This document shows positions 1 through 8,063 of a stretch of 44,385 nucleotides of DNA, piece by piece. This DNA comes from Anaerostipes sp. (GTDB lineage: Bacteria; Bacillota; Clostridia; Lachnospirales; Lachnospiraceae), in assembly GCA_028697725.1 (NCBI GenBank), contig JAQVEG010000021.1, positions 1-44,385 on the forward strand, read 5' to 3'. The notes below the pieces were generated by a model that was given only the letters and a program-made list of their open reading frames with translations, was not told the DNA's origin and made no database searches. Position numbers and translations under genes: made by a program. Within the stretch, counting starts at the first letter, position 1. The number at the start of each line of letters is the position of its first letter.

Positions 1-1223
1 TCTGATGTCTGCTTTCGATCATGAAACTCTAAGACAATCAAGTTGTTCTCATAATCAATCCAATCATCCAATTCTATATTTTCTTGATTGATATGACTGC
101 CTTTTAAGAATTCATTTTCCTTACCATCTGTATAATCAGCACCATCATAAGATAATGGATTTAAATAAACTCTTACCCTATGCTTTCTTTTCACTACATG
201 GTGTATTTGAAGTTTTGTATGATTGCTAATACTGACAACCTCATTCTTTGTAAGTTTCAATGATACAAATTGGTCTTTAGTCTCTACGTCTTTTGTTGGC
301 GTCAATTTTAATGACTTAAGCTTCTTTGCATCTGCAAAAAAATTGCAATAGGAATTAAGATTTTCACCAAGAGAATCCACTTTATAAAATAAATATCTTC
401 CCTTTTCGTCTTGTAATACAAATTGTCGATTCTTGTATCCGTTTTTAATCTCTAGTATATTTCCAAGTGGTGATAATACCGTAGATTCTATTACATTCTG
501 ATGATGATTCTTCCTTATACTTTCATCCGTTATACCTTCTCGATTCACAAGTAAATGAATATCCCAAGTTCCATTTATATCCCATATGTTTTTTATTTCT
601 AAGTCAACTGTGACACGTTGCTTTAAATGTCTGGAGATACTTTGTCGAAAGACTCCCCTTACCTTTTTTGAATTCACTTGATATATCTCATTGGAAACTG
701 GCATATTTTCATATTCTTCACCATCGATGGTAATTAACCCATTTGAAAATATTTGATTTAATCTGCTTCTTGTTGACTCCCATGCTTCTCCTGGTAGTAT
801 TCTCTTCGTCTTTGTTTGAATGGTATAATAGATAATAAGGTTTCCTTGATCAATTCCTATATTGTCCACTTTAAATACAATATCCTTACACTTTGTAGAT
901 ACATTTACTTGACCATTATTTTTCTTTATTTCTTTTAGATTCACCATTTTTTGAAATTTCTTTGTACCTTGTGATATGTCTAATTTACCTCGACCAAGGT
1001 TAATCAATATAACACCTGCAACTACAGTTCCAGTAGATACAATAATTGTTAACACTATCATTGCAGCCATTTTTAATATTTTAAATCCAGTTTTACGATT
1101 TGGATTGTGTGTTGTTTGTTCTGGTAGTTTTTCTAATAATTGGTCAATGCGTTCTTCATAGCCTTGTGGAATTTCAATAGATTCTAAATTTGTTATCTTT
1201 TTAATATCATCATCCATTTTCAT
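1..1223 (-). CDS. DUF4179-type anti-sigma factor, partial (C-terminus outside window)
   Basis: The frame is open from an ATG at 1223 to the window edge, about 407 codons. It reads MKMDDDIKKI, then a cytoplasmic N-terminal segment of about 50 residues, one hydrophobic segment (around residues 53-73, rich in I, V, T and G), and a long extracytoplasmic part of mixed beta-type sequence. This is the layout of the DUF4179/DUF5643 membrane proteins encoded directly after ECF sigma factors in Firmicutes. The likely role is to hold the neighbouring sigma factor at the membrane until a signal arrives. The start is well supported: GGGAGGTG lies just ahead of it, and the ATG overlaps the sigma stop at 1210 by 14 bases, which suggests translational coupling. 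The protein is cut by the window, so its C-terminus and any downstream gene cannot be judged. The family call rests on layout and position, not on a search. Confidence 0.75.
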   Translation of the reverse strand, partial: MKMDDDIKKITNLESIEIPQGYEERIDQLLEKLPEQTTHNPNRKTGFKILKMAAMIVLTIIVSTGTVVAGVILINLGRGKLDISQGTKKFQKMVNLKEIKKNNGQVNVSTKCKDIVFKVDNIGIDQGNLIIYYTIQTKTKRILPGEAWESTRSRLNQIFSNGLITIDGEEYENMPVSNEIYQVNSKKVRGVFRQSISRHLKQRVTVDLEIKNIWDINGTWDIHLLVNREGITDESIRKNHHQNVIESTVLSPLGNILEIKNGYKNRQFVLQDEKGRYLFYKVDSLGENLNSYCNFFADAKKLKSLKLTPTKDVETKDQFVSLKLTKNEVVSISNHTKLQIHHVVKRKHRVRVYLNPLSYDGADYTDGKENEFLKGSHINQENIELDDWIDYENNLIVLEFHDRKQTS

Positions 1224-1710
1224 AAGAACACCTCCCATTTAGTTTTAAAAGATTCTTTATTTTACTACGTCCACGAGATAATCTTGATTTGACAGTTCCA
1301 TTAGGGATTTTTAGTATTTTAGAAATCTCTGAAACGCTAAATTCCTCATAATAGTATAAGATCAAGACTTCCCTATATTCTTCTTTTATATTTAGAAGAT
1401 ATAATGATAAATCTTCATCACATTCCATTTTATCATCAGGTACCACTTGTTCAGGTACAATTCCGTCATTCGTTAGGCCTTGTTTGTTTTTTTGCTTTAT
1501 TATTTTCAAGCATTCGTTTCTTAAAATTTGGAAAAACCATGATTTGAATTTACTTTTAAATCGTAAGGTATCTAATTTTTCATATGCTTTTAAAATACTT
1601 TCTGAAACAGCATCTTCAGCATCCTGCGTATTTTTTGTCATGCTAAAAGCAAAACGAAAAAAATCAATCTGATATTGCTTTATGTAACTGCAAAACTCTT
1701 CCTTTTTCAT
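1210..1710 (-). CDS. ECF-type RNA polymerase sigma factor
   Basis: A 166-residue sigma-70 family protein of extracytoplasmic function type. Region 2 spans about residues 10-75 (DFFRFAFSMTKNTQDAEDAV, then a FKSWFFQILRN segment). Region 4 spans about 105-155, with a helix-turn-helix around FSVSEISKILKIPNGTVKSR. There is no region 1 or 3, as usual for ECF factors. It directs RNA polymerase to a small set of promoters and is probably held by the overlapping anti-sigma factor. It lies 66 bases after the ABC-2 permease gene and on the same strand, so it may be read with the whole 5122-1 operon. The start ATG at 1708-1710 follows GAGAGGTG. An ECF-like promoter ahead of 5122 suggests that the operon is its own target, but this is inference. 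Confidence 0.9.
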   Translation of the reverse strand: MKKEEFCSYIKQYQIDFFRFAFSMTKNTQDAEDAVSESILKAYEKLDTLRFKSKFKSWFFQILRNECLKIIKQKNKQGLTNDGIVPEQVVPDDKMECDEDLSLYLLNIKEEYREVLILYYYEEFSVSEISKILKIPNGTVKSRLSRGRSKIKNLLKLNGRCSYENG

Positions 1711-1776
1711 CTAGTCACCTCTCTTAGCTATATATAGAATAACATAGTTTTATGAAATCTTCACCTAACTGTAAAG

Positions 1777-2583
1777 CTATAATTCATCTCTTTTTATGCT
1801 ATATATATATCCAACAATTATACAAATACAACTGGTACCAAGAAAGCATAAAATCGCCGGAATTATATATGGTAAATCATACTCTATAAATGGTTGTGTC
1901 GCATAAGTAATACTATTTGGGGCAATAATCTGTAAGTACCAGATTAGAAAACATCCCAGATATAGGTATCGATATTGCCTTAAAAAACAAGATAGTCCAA
2001 TGGAAAACATAGAAATTCCGCCTGATATAATTGACATAACAATGATATAAATACTATATGCAATATATGGATGTTTCATAGAAAAAGCAAACACAAGATG
2101 ATCTGGAAAATCTGATAATGTCGCTCCATAAAAATCTTTTCCACCATAAAAGAAAAAAATGGATACAATGTAGTTTAATATTAATGGAATTAACATCACT
2201 ATGAAACCAATGAAAAATGCAATTATATATTTTGAAATAATGACCCACTTTTTTCCGCTTTTTAACAGCAACAGATTATAATAACCTGATTTTCTTTCAT
2301 GTATGATATGATCTCCATAGATATATAATATATATATTGGGAGTAACCATTCTATAATCATTTGAGCAATATGGCCAATAGAGGTCGCAGATAAATATGA
2401 TACATGTGCTGGATGTCCCAATTGTAAGAGATTCGTATAATCTCTTCTAGAATGAAGATCTATCGCCTCAAAATAACTCCAATGATTCAATGATAAATCA
2501 TACATCATAAGTGTAATAAATAATAATAATACTATATAAAATCTTTTATCTTTTAATACTACTTTTAGTTCATACTTAATCAT
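1777..2583 (-). CDS. ABC-2 type transporter permease subunit
   Basis: About 268 residues with roughly six hydrophobic segments, beginning MIKYELKVVLKDKRFYIVLL, a cytoplasmic helix followed by the first membrane span as in ABC-2 permeases. I chose the ATG at 2583 rather than the upstream in-frame one at 2616 because AAGGAGTTCCC sits at the right distance before 2583. The sequence between helices contains IIHERKSGYYNLLL, resembling the cytoplasmic loop of ABC-2 permeases that contacts the ATPase. It follows the secreted DUF2712-like gene by 42 bases and is probably a membrane subunit working with the ATPase encoded at 3053-3689. The substrate is unknown. Export of the secreted protein, or self-protection against it, is the natural guess from context. 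Confidence 0.75.
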   Translation of the reverse strand: MIKYELKVVLKDKRFYIVLLLFITLMMYDLSLNHWSYFEAIDLHSRRDYTNLLQLGHPAHVSYLSATSIGHIAQMIIEWLLPIYILYIYGDHIIHERKSGYYNLLLLKSGKKWVIISKYIIAFFIGFIVMLIPLILNYIVSIFFFYGGKDFYGATLSDFPDHLVFAFSMKHPYIAYSIYIIVMSIISGGISMFSIGLSCFLRQYRYLYLGCFLIWYLQIIAPNSITYATQPFIEYDLPYIIPAILCFLGTSCICIIVGYIYSIKRDEL

Positions 2584-2625
2584 ATAGGGAACTCCTTTCG
2601 TGAATAAGGTATACACATTACTTAA

Positions 2626-3042
2626 TTACCAAGTCTCCTCATCCCAATAGCCACTTACAGTATATGCACTTCCATTTTTGTTATTATTTTCTGCAGTTAA
2701 GTATACTGTAGTTTCTGAAGCACTGCTATAAGCATTCGTATAATACACTGGTCCATTACACTTAGCATGTCTTACTGTAGATACATTTTTCCCAGAACTT
2801 TTTTCCAACCAAAAATCTGAATATGTTCCAGCTCCCTCTCCAGATTTATTAAAATCCAATTTCCATGGATTATCAGTATGCCTTGTCTGGCGATATCTAC
2901 CTTTCTCTTCTTGTCCGTTGCTTCCTGTTCCACCAGGAATATGAAAACTGAATCCAAAGTTGTTATCAGCTGCGAAAACATAACTTGATGCTGGAATCAT
3001 TAACATAATTAATAATAAAATTGAAATACTTAATCTTCTCAT
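2626..3042 (-). CDS. Secreted DUF2712-like protein
   Basis: A 138-residue protein with a clear Sec signal peptide: MRR, a hydrophobic core LSISILLLIMLMI, and a likely cut after VFA-A near residue 25. The mature part is small and rich in Gly, Ser, Asn, Thr and aromatic residues. It contains KGRYRQTRHTDNPWKL, GEGAGTYSDFWL, a run of Asn, and ends SGYWDEETW. This matches my memory of the DUF2712 family of small secreted Firmicute proteins, whose function is unknown. It has a single cysteine (in AKCNG), so no disulfide is expected. GTGAGGTAGC precedes the ATG. It lies between ABC transporter genes in an ECF-sigma operon, much like bacteriocin-immunity or cell-envelope-stress loci. It is not lactococcin 972: the size and motifs differ. 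Confidence 0.65.
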   Translation of the reverse strand: MRRLSISILLLIMLMIPASSYVFAADNNFGFSFHIPGGTGSNGQEEKGRYRQTRHTDNPWKLDFNKSGEGAGTYSDFWLEKSSGKNVSTVRHAKCNGPVYYTNAYSSASETTVYLTAENNNKNGSAYTVSGYWDEETW

Positions 3043-3052
3043 AAGCGCTACC

Positions 3053-3689
3053 TCACTTTTCTAATATTTTTCCATGATTCATGTAAATAATTTCATCTGC
3101 TAAAATACCTAAATCTTCTTTATTATGACTTGCTAGTATAATAATGCACCCCCCTATCCTTCATTTCTAGCAAGAGTTCCCTTATCTTCAATACGCCATC
3201 TTCATCTAGCCCATTGGTAGGTTCATCTAATAGTAATACCTCAGGATTTTCCATGATTGCTTGTGCAATTGCAAGTTTTTGACGCATCCCTAGTGAATAG
3301 TGCTTGACTTTCTTTTTATTTCCTGCATCTAATCCAATTCTATTTAGAACATCTATGATTTCTTCATCAGTTATTATGTTTTTTATTTCTGCTAATAGTT
3401 TTAGATTTGTGAATCCATCAAACTGACCTAATAAATCAACATTTTCTATGACTATTCCTATACTTTCTGGAAAATCAATATCTTTATGTATTACTTGCCC
3501 GTCATAACTAATATCTCCTTCGTTCAGAAAAATCAATCCAGCTAACGCTCGTAATAACATTGTTTTCCCGCAACCATTTCGTCCACTTAATCCATATATT
3601 TTCCCATTTTCAAAAGTGTAGTTAATATTATCCAAAATTATTTTTTTTCGAATTTCTTTTGTAGCATTTTTAACTATTATCTTTTCCAT
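3053..3689 (-). pseudogene. ABC transporter ATP-binding protein, frameshifted at a G6 tract
   Basis: The uninterrupted frame (3123-3689, 188 residues) begins MEKIIVKN after TAAGGAGG. It carries the Walker A motif GLSGRNGCGKT, an ABC signature YSLGMRQKL and Walker B VLLLDEPTNGLD. It then hits a run of six G (3149-3154 on the plus strand as C6) and ends in the unrelated tail VHYYTSKS. Removing one G restores a frame that continues CIIILASHNKEDL, with the missing H-loop histidine, and ends at a TGA at 3053-3055. This gives 211 residues, the normal length for such ATPases, and leaves 10 bases before the next gene. Without the shift the protein lacks the H-loop and its C-terminal helix. The cause could be a sequencing error, a real mutation, phase variation, or slippage that still makes some full-length protein. 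Confidence 0.85.
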
Positions 3690-3708
3690 TCTTAAATCCT
3701 CCTTAAAA

Positions 3709-4413
3709 TTATGCTATAAAATCTTTCTTTTTTAAATGAAAATACAAGATACTCTCTAACAACAGAATCTTTAAAAGCATCAACATAACTATGATAATAT
3801 TATTGATTCCTAACCAAAGATACCTTAGATGCATCGTCAAGTTACTAGATGCTAATAATATTATTTTCTTAGAAAAGCCATGATAATAAATGTAATCGCC
3901 AATAAAGATTCCAAACAATCCGACCATAAATATAAGAATAAAGGCTACTGTGGATGAGAATAAACTCTCGAAGTAAATTTGTAATAAACATACGAAATAC
4001 ATAATCACCATCATTCGAATACAAGCACCTAAAATATGAATGTCAATATGAAAACTTTTAAAAGGCCGTAGTAGAAATAAGCATCCACAATAACAAGTTA
4101 ATTTCACAACTTCCATCTTGATAATAGATAGCATCAACTCCTTATTTAATGCTCTTAATATACTTGGGTGACTCTTGCTTCTTACTAAGTAGTAAATGCC
4201 ACCTTCACTAAATTTTCTTTCTACTATTCCCATACATGGCCACGTATAAAGTAAGTAAATTGAAAGAAACCATAAGTATCCCGCAGGTCTTGAAAGGAAA
4301 CGAATCCCTATATAAATATCTAGTAACTCCTTTGGTTGATACACTTGATACCATACAAATGTTGAAATAATAGCAATGAAAAAAATGTATTTTATATTGT
4401 TATAGTACTTCAT
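3709..4413 (-). CDS. Polytopic membrane protein, probable ABC-associated subunit
   Basis: 234 residues with about six hydrophobic segments, starting MKYYNNIKYIFFIAIISTFVW and ending in a basic tail (HLKKKDFIA). I do not recognise a catalytic motif. Between the second and third spans is a charged stretch, VERKFSEGGIYYLVRSKS, that could contact an ATPase. The gene overlaps its upstream neighbour by 14 bases and lies 19 bases ahead of the ABC ATPase gene, so it is most likely a membrane subunit of the same transporter. Small membrane proteins of this kind (such as DUF2705) accompany secreted bacteriocin-like proteins in Firmicutes. That family assignment is only a guess. Confidence 0.6.
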   Translation of the reverse strand: MKYYNNIKYIFFIAIISTFVWYQVYQPKELLDIYIGIRFLSRPAGYLWFLSIYLLYTWPCMGIVERKFSEGGIYYLVRSKSHPSILRALNKELMLSIIKMEVVKLTCYCGCLFLLRPFKSFHIDIHILGACIRMMVIMYFVCLLQIYFESLFSSTVAFILIFMVGLFGIFIGDYIYYHGFSKKIILLASSNLTMHLRYLWLGINNIIIVMLMLLKILLLESILYFHLKKKDFIA

Positions 4414-5122
4414 TCATAATCACATCTTTTCTTAAAAATAATTCTTCTGCTATTACCTGTAGCAAAAAGATAAGAACAATATTAAATAAAACTCTTCTGG
4501 CATATGTAAAAACTAATATACCATTTCTGTAATACGACATATCAAACACATCTAAAGATTGAAACGGAGTAGGACAATCCGTATAATAAAATAAACATAG
4601 AACACAAATAGCTATTATAATTGTAACGATAATAGCTTTCCACCGACCTTCAATCACACAGTTGATACAAAAAAACAATTCTCCAAATAAGGCATAAAAG
4701 GAAGCTAACGCAATTATGTATAATATTAGCTTTATAAAATATCCATTCTGTATCAAAAATATAATCGATGAAATTGAACTTAAACAAATTGTATACGTAA
4801 GTCCAAATATTGCCACAAAAAATAATGAGAATATTATATTCATAGCTTGAACAGATTTTATATATCCTTTTCTTCCTTCTCGATACAATGAATATAACTG
4901 CTTTCCATTCAAATGAAATATCAATAGTAATAAGTAAATCAACAAAAAAGATGAAGCAACAAGAAATGGTGTTTGCAATCCTACAGAGGAACTCGTATAG
5001 TCAAATAAATCATTTTCGTTTTTTATTTCATGAAAAGTTTTCCCATAAAGTGTATTCCAAAAAAAGATTATAACAAAAGACCAGACACAACCACTAATTA
5101 TAAGTTTTCTTAGTTTTACCAA
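4400..5122 (-). CDS. Polytopic membrane protein, first gene of the sigma/ABC operon
   Basis: 240 residues with six or so hydrophobic segments. There is an N-terminal span (LIISGCVWSFVIIFF), an extracytoplasmic loop (KTFHEIKNENDLFDYTSSS), then closely spaced helices, and a C-terminal span ahead of the charged tail. No known domain is recognised. The start codon is TTG at 5122, supported by GGAAGGAGGGG six bases earlier; no ATG is better placed. It overlaps the next gene by 14 bases. By size and position it pairs with the 3709-4413 product as a two-part membrane domain for the neighbouring ATPase. The region ahead holds an ECF-like promoter. Confidence 0.6.
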   Translation of the reverse strand: MVKLRKLIISGCVWSFVIIFFWNTLYGKTFHEIKNENDLFDYTSSSVGLQTPFLVASSFLLIYLLLLIFHLNGKQLYSLYREGRKGYIKSVQAMNIIFSLFFVAIFGLTYTICLSSISSIIFLIQNGYFIKLILYIIALASFYALFGELFFCINCVIEGRWKAIIVTIIIAICVLCLFYYTDCPTPFQSLDVFDMSYYRNGILVFTYARRVLFNIVLIFLLQVIAEELFLRKDVIMNEVL

Positions 5123-5162
5123 TTTGCCCCTCCTTCCTTTTTATGCTTTTGTTATTTATATA

Positions 5163-5191
5163 GTAGATACTTTTGATATAAAAAAGGTTCC
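5163..5191 (-). promoter_or_regulatory. Possible ECF-sigma promoter of the secreted-protein/ABC operon
   Basis: On the minus strand GGAACC (5191-5186) is followed after 15 bases by GTATCTAC (5170-5163), with a T-rich stretch just after the -35 element. This is the general form of ECF promoters (an AAC-type -35 and a GTA/GTC-type -10). It sits about 40 bases ahead of the TTG start at 5122. No good sigma-A promoter is seen here. A perfect 8-base inverted repeat with a single central base (5192-5208) touches its upstream edge. Confidence 0.35.
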
Positions 5192-5209
5192 CATATTTTA
5201 AAAATATGC

Positions 5210-5250
5210 AAAAAAAAAGCTTCATACACAATGAAATGTGTATAAAACTC
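5210..5250 (-). terminator. Intrinsic terminator of the aroE-like gene
   Basis: Read on the minus strand, GAGTTTTATACACA pairs with TGTGTATGAAGC around a short TTTCA loop, with two G-T pairs. It is followed by nine T. It lies 17 bases after the stop codon of the dehydrogenase gene. Confidence 0.8.
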
Positions 5251-5266
5251 TTTTTGTAATTTATGA

Positions 5267-6121
5267 TTATTCTGAAATGATTTCTAATAACTTATTCTTC
5301 ATTGCATCAATTGGAGGTTCTTTTCCTGTCCATAATTCGATTTGTGCTGCTCCTTGATATAAAGACATTCCTAAACCGTTTAGAATCTCTGCTCCCTTTG
5401 CTTCGGCATCAAGTAAGAACTGAGTCTTAGCTGGGTTGTAACATGCATCAAAGTATAACTGATCTGCTTTAATATATTCTGTAGGCATTGGATTCTCTCC
5501 TAAATGAGATTCCATACCAATTCCACTGGCATTCATTACAATCGTTGCATCTGCCACTTTGGAGAAATCTCCACATGGAACAAATTCAGCAACTGGTGCA
5601 AAGTTTTCATTGATATCTTCTACTAATGACTTGCTAGATGCTTCAAATGCATCTGTGATATAAATTTTCTTAGCTCCGTAATAAGCAAGTGCAGAACACA
5701 TAGCACGTCCAGCTCCACCACTTCCAATACAGAAATATACATTCTCATCTACTTTAACATCTGCGTCCTTTTCAATAGAACGAACGAATCCGATTCCATC
5801 TGTATTGTATCCAATTAATTTTCCTTCTGGTGTTTTAACTACAGTGTTACTTGCACCCATCTTTTTGCACAATGGATCTAATTCATCTAAGTAATCAAGA
5901 ACTGCAACTTTGTTAGGTTTTGTTACTGCAAATCCAGCAAAATTCATGTAACGAAGTCCGTTTACTACATCTTCAAGGTGGTCGTTGTTTACTTCTGTAT
6001 AAAAGTAAAGCATATTCAACCCTTCAGCTTCATATCCACAGTTTTGCATTTGTGCTGCAAAAGATTGTTTTAATGGATCACCAAGCAATGTAACCATCTT
6101 TGTATTATAATCTACTGTCAT
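5267..6121 (-). CDS. aroE: Shikimate dehydrogenase family protein (AroE-like)
   Basis: 284 residues. The family reduces 3-dehydroshikimate to shikimate with NADPH in the aromatic amino acid pathway; some members act on quinate. Visible motifs: GFAVTKPNK (the NVTxPHK loop), GASNTVV (GAxNT), GYNTDG (substrate and catalytic Asp), and the dinucleotide loop GSGGAGRAMCSAL. The N-terminal substrate motif, usually SxSxxxHN, is here KQSFAAQMQN, so the first serine and the histidine are replaced. That makes the substrate uncertain. I chose the ATG at 6121 because AGAAGGAGATATC precedes it; an in-frame start 14 codons earlier has no such site. It is a single-gene unit with its own promoter and terminator, not near other aromatic genes. 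Confidence 0.8.
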   Translation of the reverse strand: MTVDYNTKMVTLLGDPLKQSFAAQMQNCGYEAEGLNMLYFYTEVNNDHLEDVVNGLRYMNFAGFAVTKPNKVAVLDYLDELDPLCKKMGASNTVVKTPEGKLIGYNTDGIGFVRSIEKDADVKVDENVYFCIGSGGAGRAMCSALAYYGAKKIYITDAFEASSKSLVEDINENFAPVAEFVPCGDFSKVADATIVMNASGIGMESHLGENPMPTEYIKADQLYFDACYNPAKTQFLLDAEAKGAEILNGLGMSLYQGAAQIELWTGKEPPIDAMKNKLLEIISE

Positions 6122-6171
6122 TTTGATATCTCCTTCTATTATGATATATTCTCTTATTTTCAACTAGTTAA

Positions 6172-6201
6172 ATTCTATCATAATTAAGGGGTGGGTATCA
6201 A
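6172..6201 (-). promoter_or_regulatory. Sigma-A promoter of the aroE-like gene
   Basis: On the minus strand TTGATA (6201-6196), an 18-base spacer, and TAGAAT (6177-6172). The start codon is about 50 bases downstream. Confidence 0.6.
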
Positions 6202-6241
6202 TTATGCTGACATACTGTATCTATAGTTTCAATCTATGAGT

Positions 6242-7993
6242 TTACAAAATAAGTAAAATATCATAAATGGCTGCCTGATAATTTAGGGGATTTCGATGTT
6301 GATAATCAAATAATATATATGTTTCTTGTTCTAGTAAATCAATATTCTCTTTATTCTTATACTTTGTCACATTATATTTAAATTTCTCCAAATGTGTCAT
6401 TTTACGAAGCTGTCTACGATCATATTCATCATAATCCTTTAAATAGTTATGCTCTTTGGATTCTTTATCATAAAACATATGAAGTTGATCTTTTGTAACA
6501 CTGTATGGTAAAAGAAAATCTGGTCGATTTTTTAGATTTTCTCGTAAATATAAATCATATGCTAATAATTCTTTATACATCTCGTATTTATCCTCAGAGA
6601 CACATGTTTGAATGAACTCTAATAATATTTTATATCTGGATATTCTTGTATGTTTTATCATGTGATATCCATTTTCTTCGTAAAACTTACCTAATTCAAG
6701 GTATAGCTGGAACTTAGATTCGTATTCTTGTCCAAGGGTAAAGATGGTTGCTTCAAATTGACGGCTATTATAATAAACCTCCACCATCTCTTCTACTCCC
6801 TTTAACAAAAGGACATCCTCATAGGAGAGCCATTTTGTGTAAAGAACTTCGTAGGGAGGCTGACTTTGAAAGACCATACCGTAAGAATCCTTCATCTCTT
6901 CCATATAAGAACCCTTTAGCACCTTTAAAAATCCAAGCTGTAACTGTTCTGGTTCCACAGCGTAAACATCGTCAAAGGAACACTGAAAGCTTTTCATATC
7001 TTCGTATGGAAGTCCAGCAATTAAATCTAAATGCTGATGTACATTTTCTCCAGCATTGATTCTTTTTACAACACTTGCTACATGATGAAAATCCATTTTC
7101 CTTTGAATCTCATCAATGGTTTTAAGGTTTGTTGATTGGACACCGATTTCTAACTGAATACAGCCTGGACGCATTTTTTCAATGAGATTTAATTCTTCTT
7201 CATTTAGCAAATCTGCCGCAACTTCAAAATGAAAGTTGGTAATACCGTTGTCATGATCTAAAATAAACTGAAAGATATCAATGCAGCGCTGATGGTTACA
7301 GTTAAAGGTACGATCTACAAACTTTACTTGTGGAATCTTTGCATCTAAGAAAAACTTAAGTTCCCTTTTTACAAGATCCAAATCTCGAAAACGTAGACAC
7401 TTATCTACAGATGATAGGCAGTAGCTACATGAAAATGGGCAACCTCGGCTAGATTCATAATAAATAATTTTGTTCTTAAACTTTTCTAAGTCTTGGTATA
7501 CAAATGGAACTTCACTTAAATCCATTACCTCACGCCATGGATTTTCTTGAATGCCATTTTCTGTTCGATAGGTGATTCCTTTCACATTCGAAAGGGATGC
7601 AACTTTGCCATGATAGTAATCTAAGACTTCTACAAATGTCTTTTCACCCTCTCCCATCATGACTCCAGTTACCTCTGGGAGTTCTTCTAGAACCTTTTTT
7701 GCATCATAAGAAACCTCGGGACCTCCAAGCCAGATAGGAATATCCTTATATAGCTTTCTGATTTCCCGAAGTATACTCTTTACATAGGTTATATTCCAGA
7801 TATAACAAGAAAAACATAAAATATCTGGTTTCTTTTTATATAAATCCATTAAAATATCATCGGTCTGCTGGTTGATGGTATATTCTGTAATCACAATCTG
7901 ATCAAGATATTCTTTTGCATAAGCCTTTAATGAATAAACAGCTAAATTTGAATGGATATATTTTGCATTTATTGCAGTTAAAATAATGTTCAT
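6242..7993 (-). CDS. B12-binding-domain radical SAM protein with DUF4080
   Basis: 583 residues. The N-terminal 150 residues look like a cobalamin-binding-type Rossmann domain (MNIILTAINAKYIHSNLA, then LGGPEVS and GEGE). The radical SAM core carries the CxxxCxxC iron-sulfur motif at Cys185, Cys189 and Cys192 (RGCPFSCSYC). It is followed by a TIM-barrel part with DLIAGLPYED, and a C-terminal region of the DUF4080 type (about residues 400-583). The usual DxHxxG cobalamin motif is not visible, so B12 binding is doubtful. Members are common in Clostridia and their substrate is unknown. It appears to be monocistronic; AAGGAGATTATC precedes the ATG. Confidence is high for the family and low for any specific reaction. 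Confidence 0.88.
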   Translation of the reverse strand: MNIILTAINAKYIHSNLAVYSLKAYAKEYLDQIVITEYTINQQTDDILMDLYKKKPDILCFSCYIWNITYVKSILREIRKLYKDIPIWLGGPEVSYDAKKVLEELPEVTGVMMGEGEKTFVEVLDYYHGKVASLSNVKGITYRTENGIQENPWREVMDLSEVPFVYQDLEKFKNKIIYYESSRGCPFSCSYCLSSVDKCLRFRDLDLVKRELKFFLDAKIPQVKFVDRTFNCNHQRCIDIFQFILDHDNGITNFHFEVAADLLNEEELNLIEKMRPGCIQLEIGVQSTNLKTIDEIQRKMDFHHVASVVKRINAGENVHQHLDLIAGLPYEDMKSFQCSFDDVYAVEPEQLQLGFLKVLKGSYMEEMKDSYGMVFQSQPPYEVLYTKWLSYEDVLLLKGVEEMVEVYYNSRQFEATIFTLGQEYESKFQLYLELGKFYEENGYHMIKHTRISRYKILLEFIQTCVSEDKYEMYKELLAYDLYLRENLKNRPDFLLPYSVTKDQLHMFYDKESKEHNYLKDYDEYDRRQLRKMTHLEKFKYNVTKYKNKENIDLLEQETYILFDYQHRNPLNYQAAIYDILLIL

Positions 7994-8035
7994 GATAATC
8001 TCCTTAATAAGAATATCATATCATAAAATATTTCA

Positions 8036-8063
8036 TTTTTCTATTTTTCTATTTTTCTATTTC
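8036..8063. repeat. Short tandem repeat over the rhodanese gene's end
   Basis: The 8-base unit CTATTTTT occurs about three times in a row, with a partial copy on each side. The stop codon of the rhodanese lipoprotein (TAG, 8049-8051) lies inside it, so gain or loss of a unit would change the protein's last residues. Confidence 0.6.

Noticed and set aside
2626-3042. Lactococcin 972-type bacteriocin
   Set aside because: The end in Trp and the secreted, ABC-linked context recall it, but the protein is twice as long when mature and the internal motifs fit DUF2712 better.
6748-7059. Plus-strand open frame of 103 codons
   Set aside because: It lies wholly within the radical SAM gene on the other strand and has no ribosome binding site or recognisable protein features.
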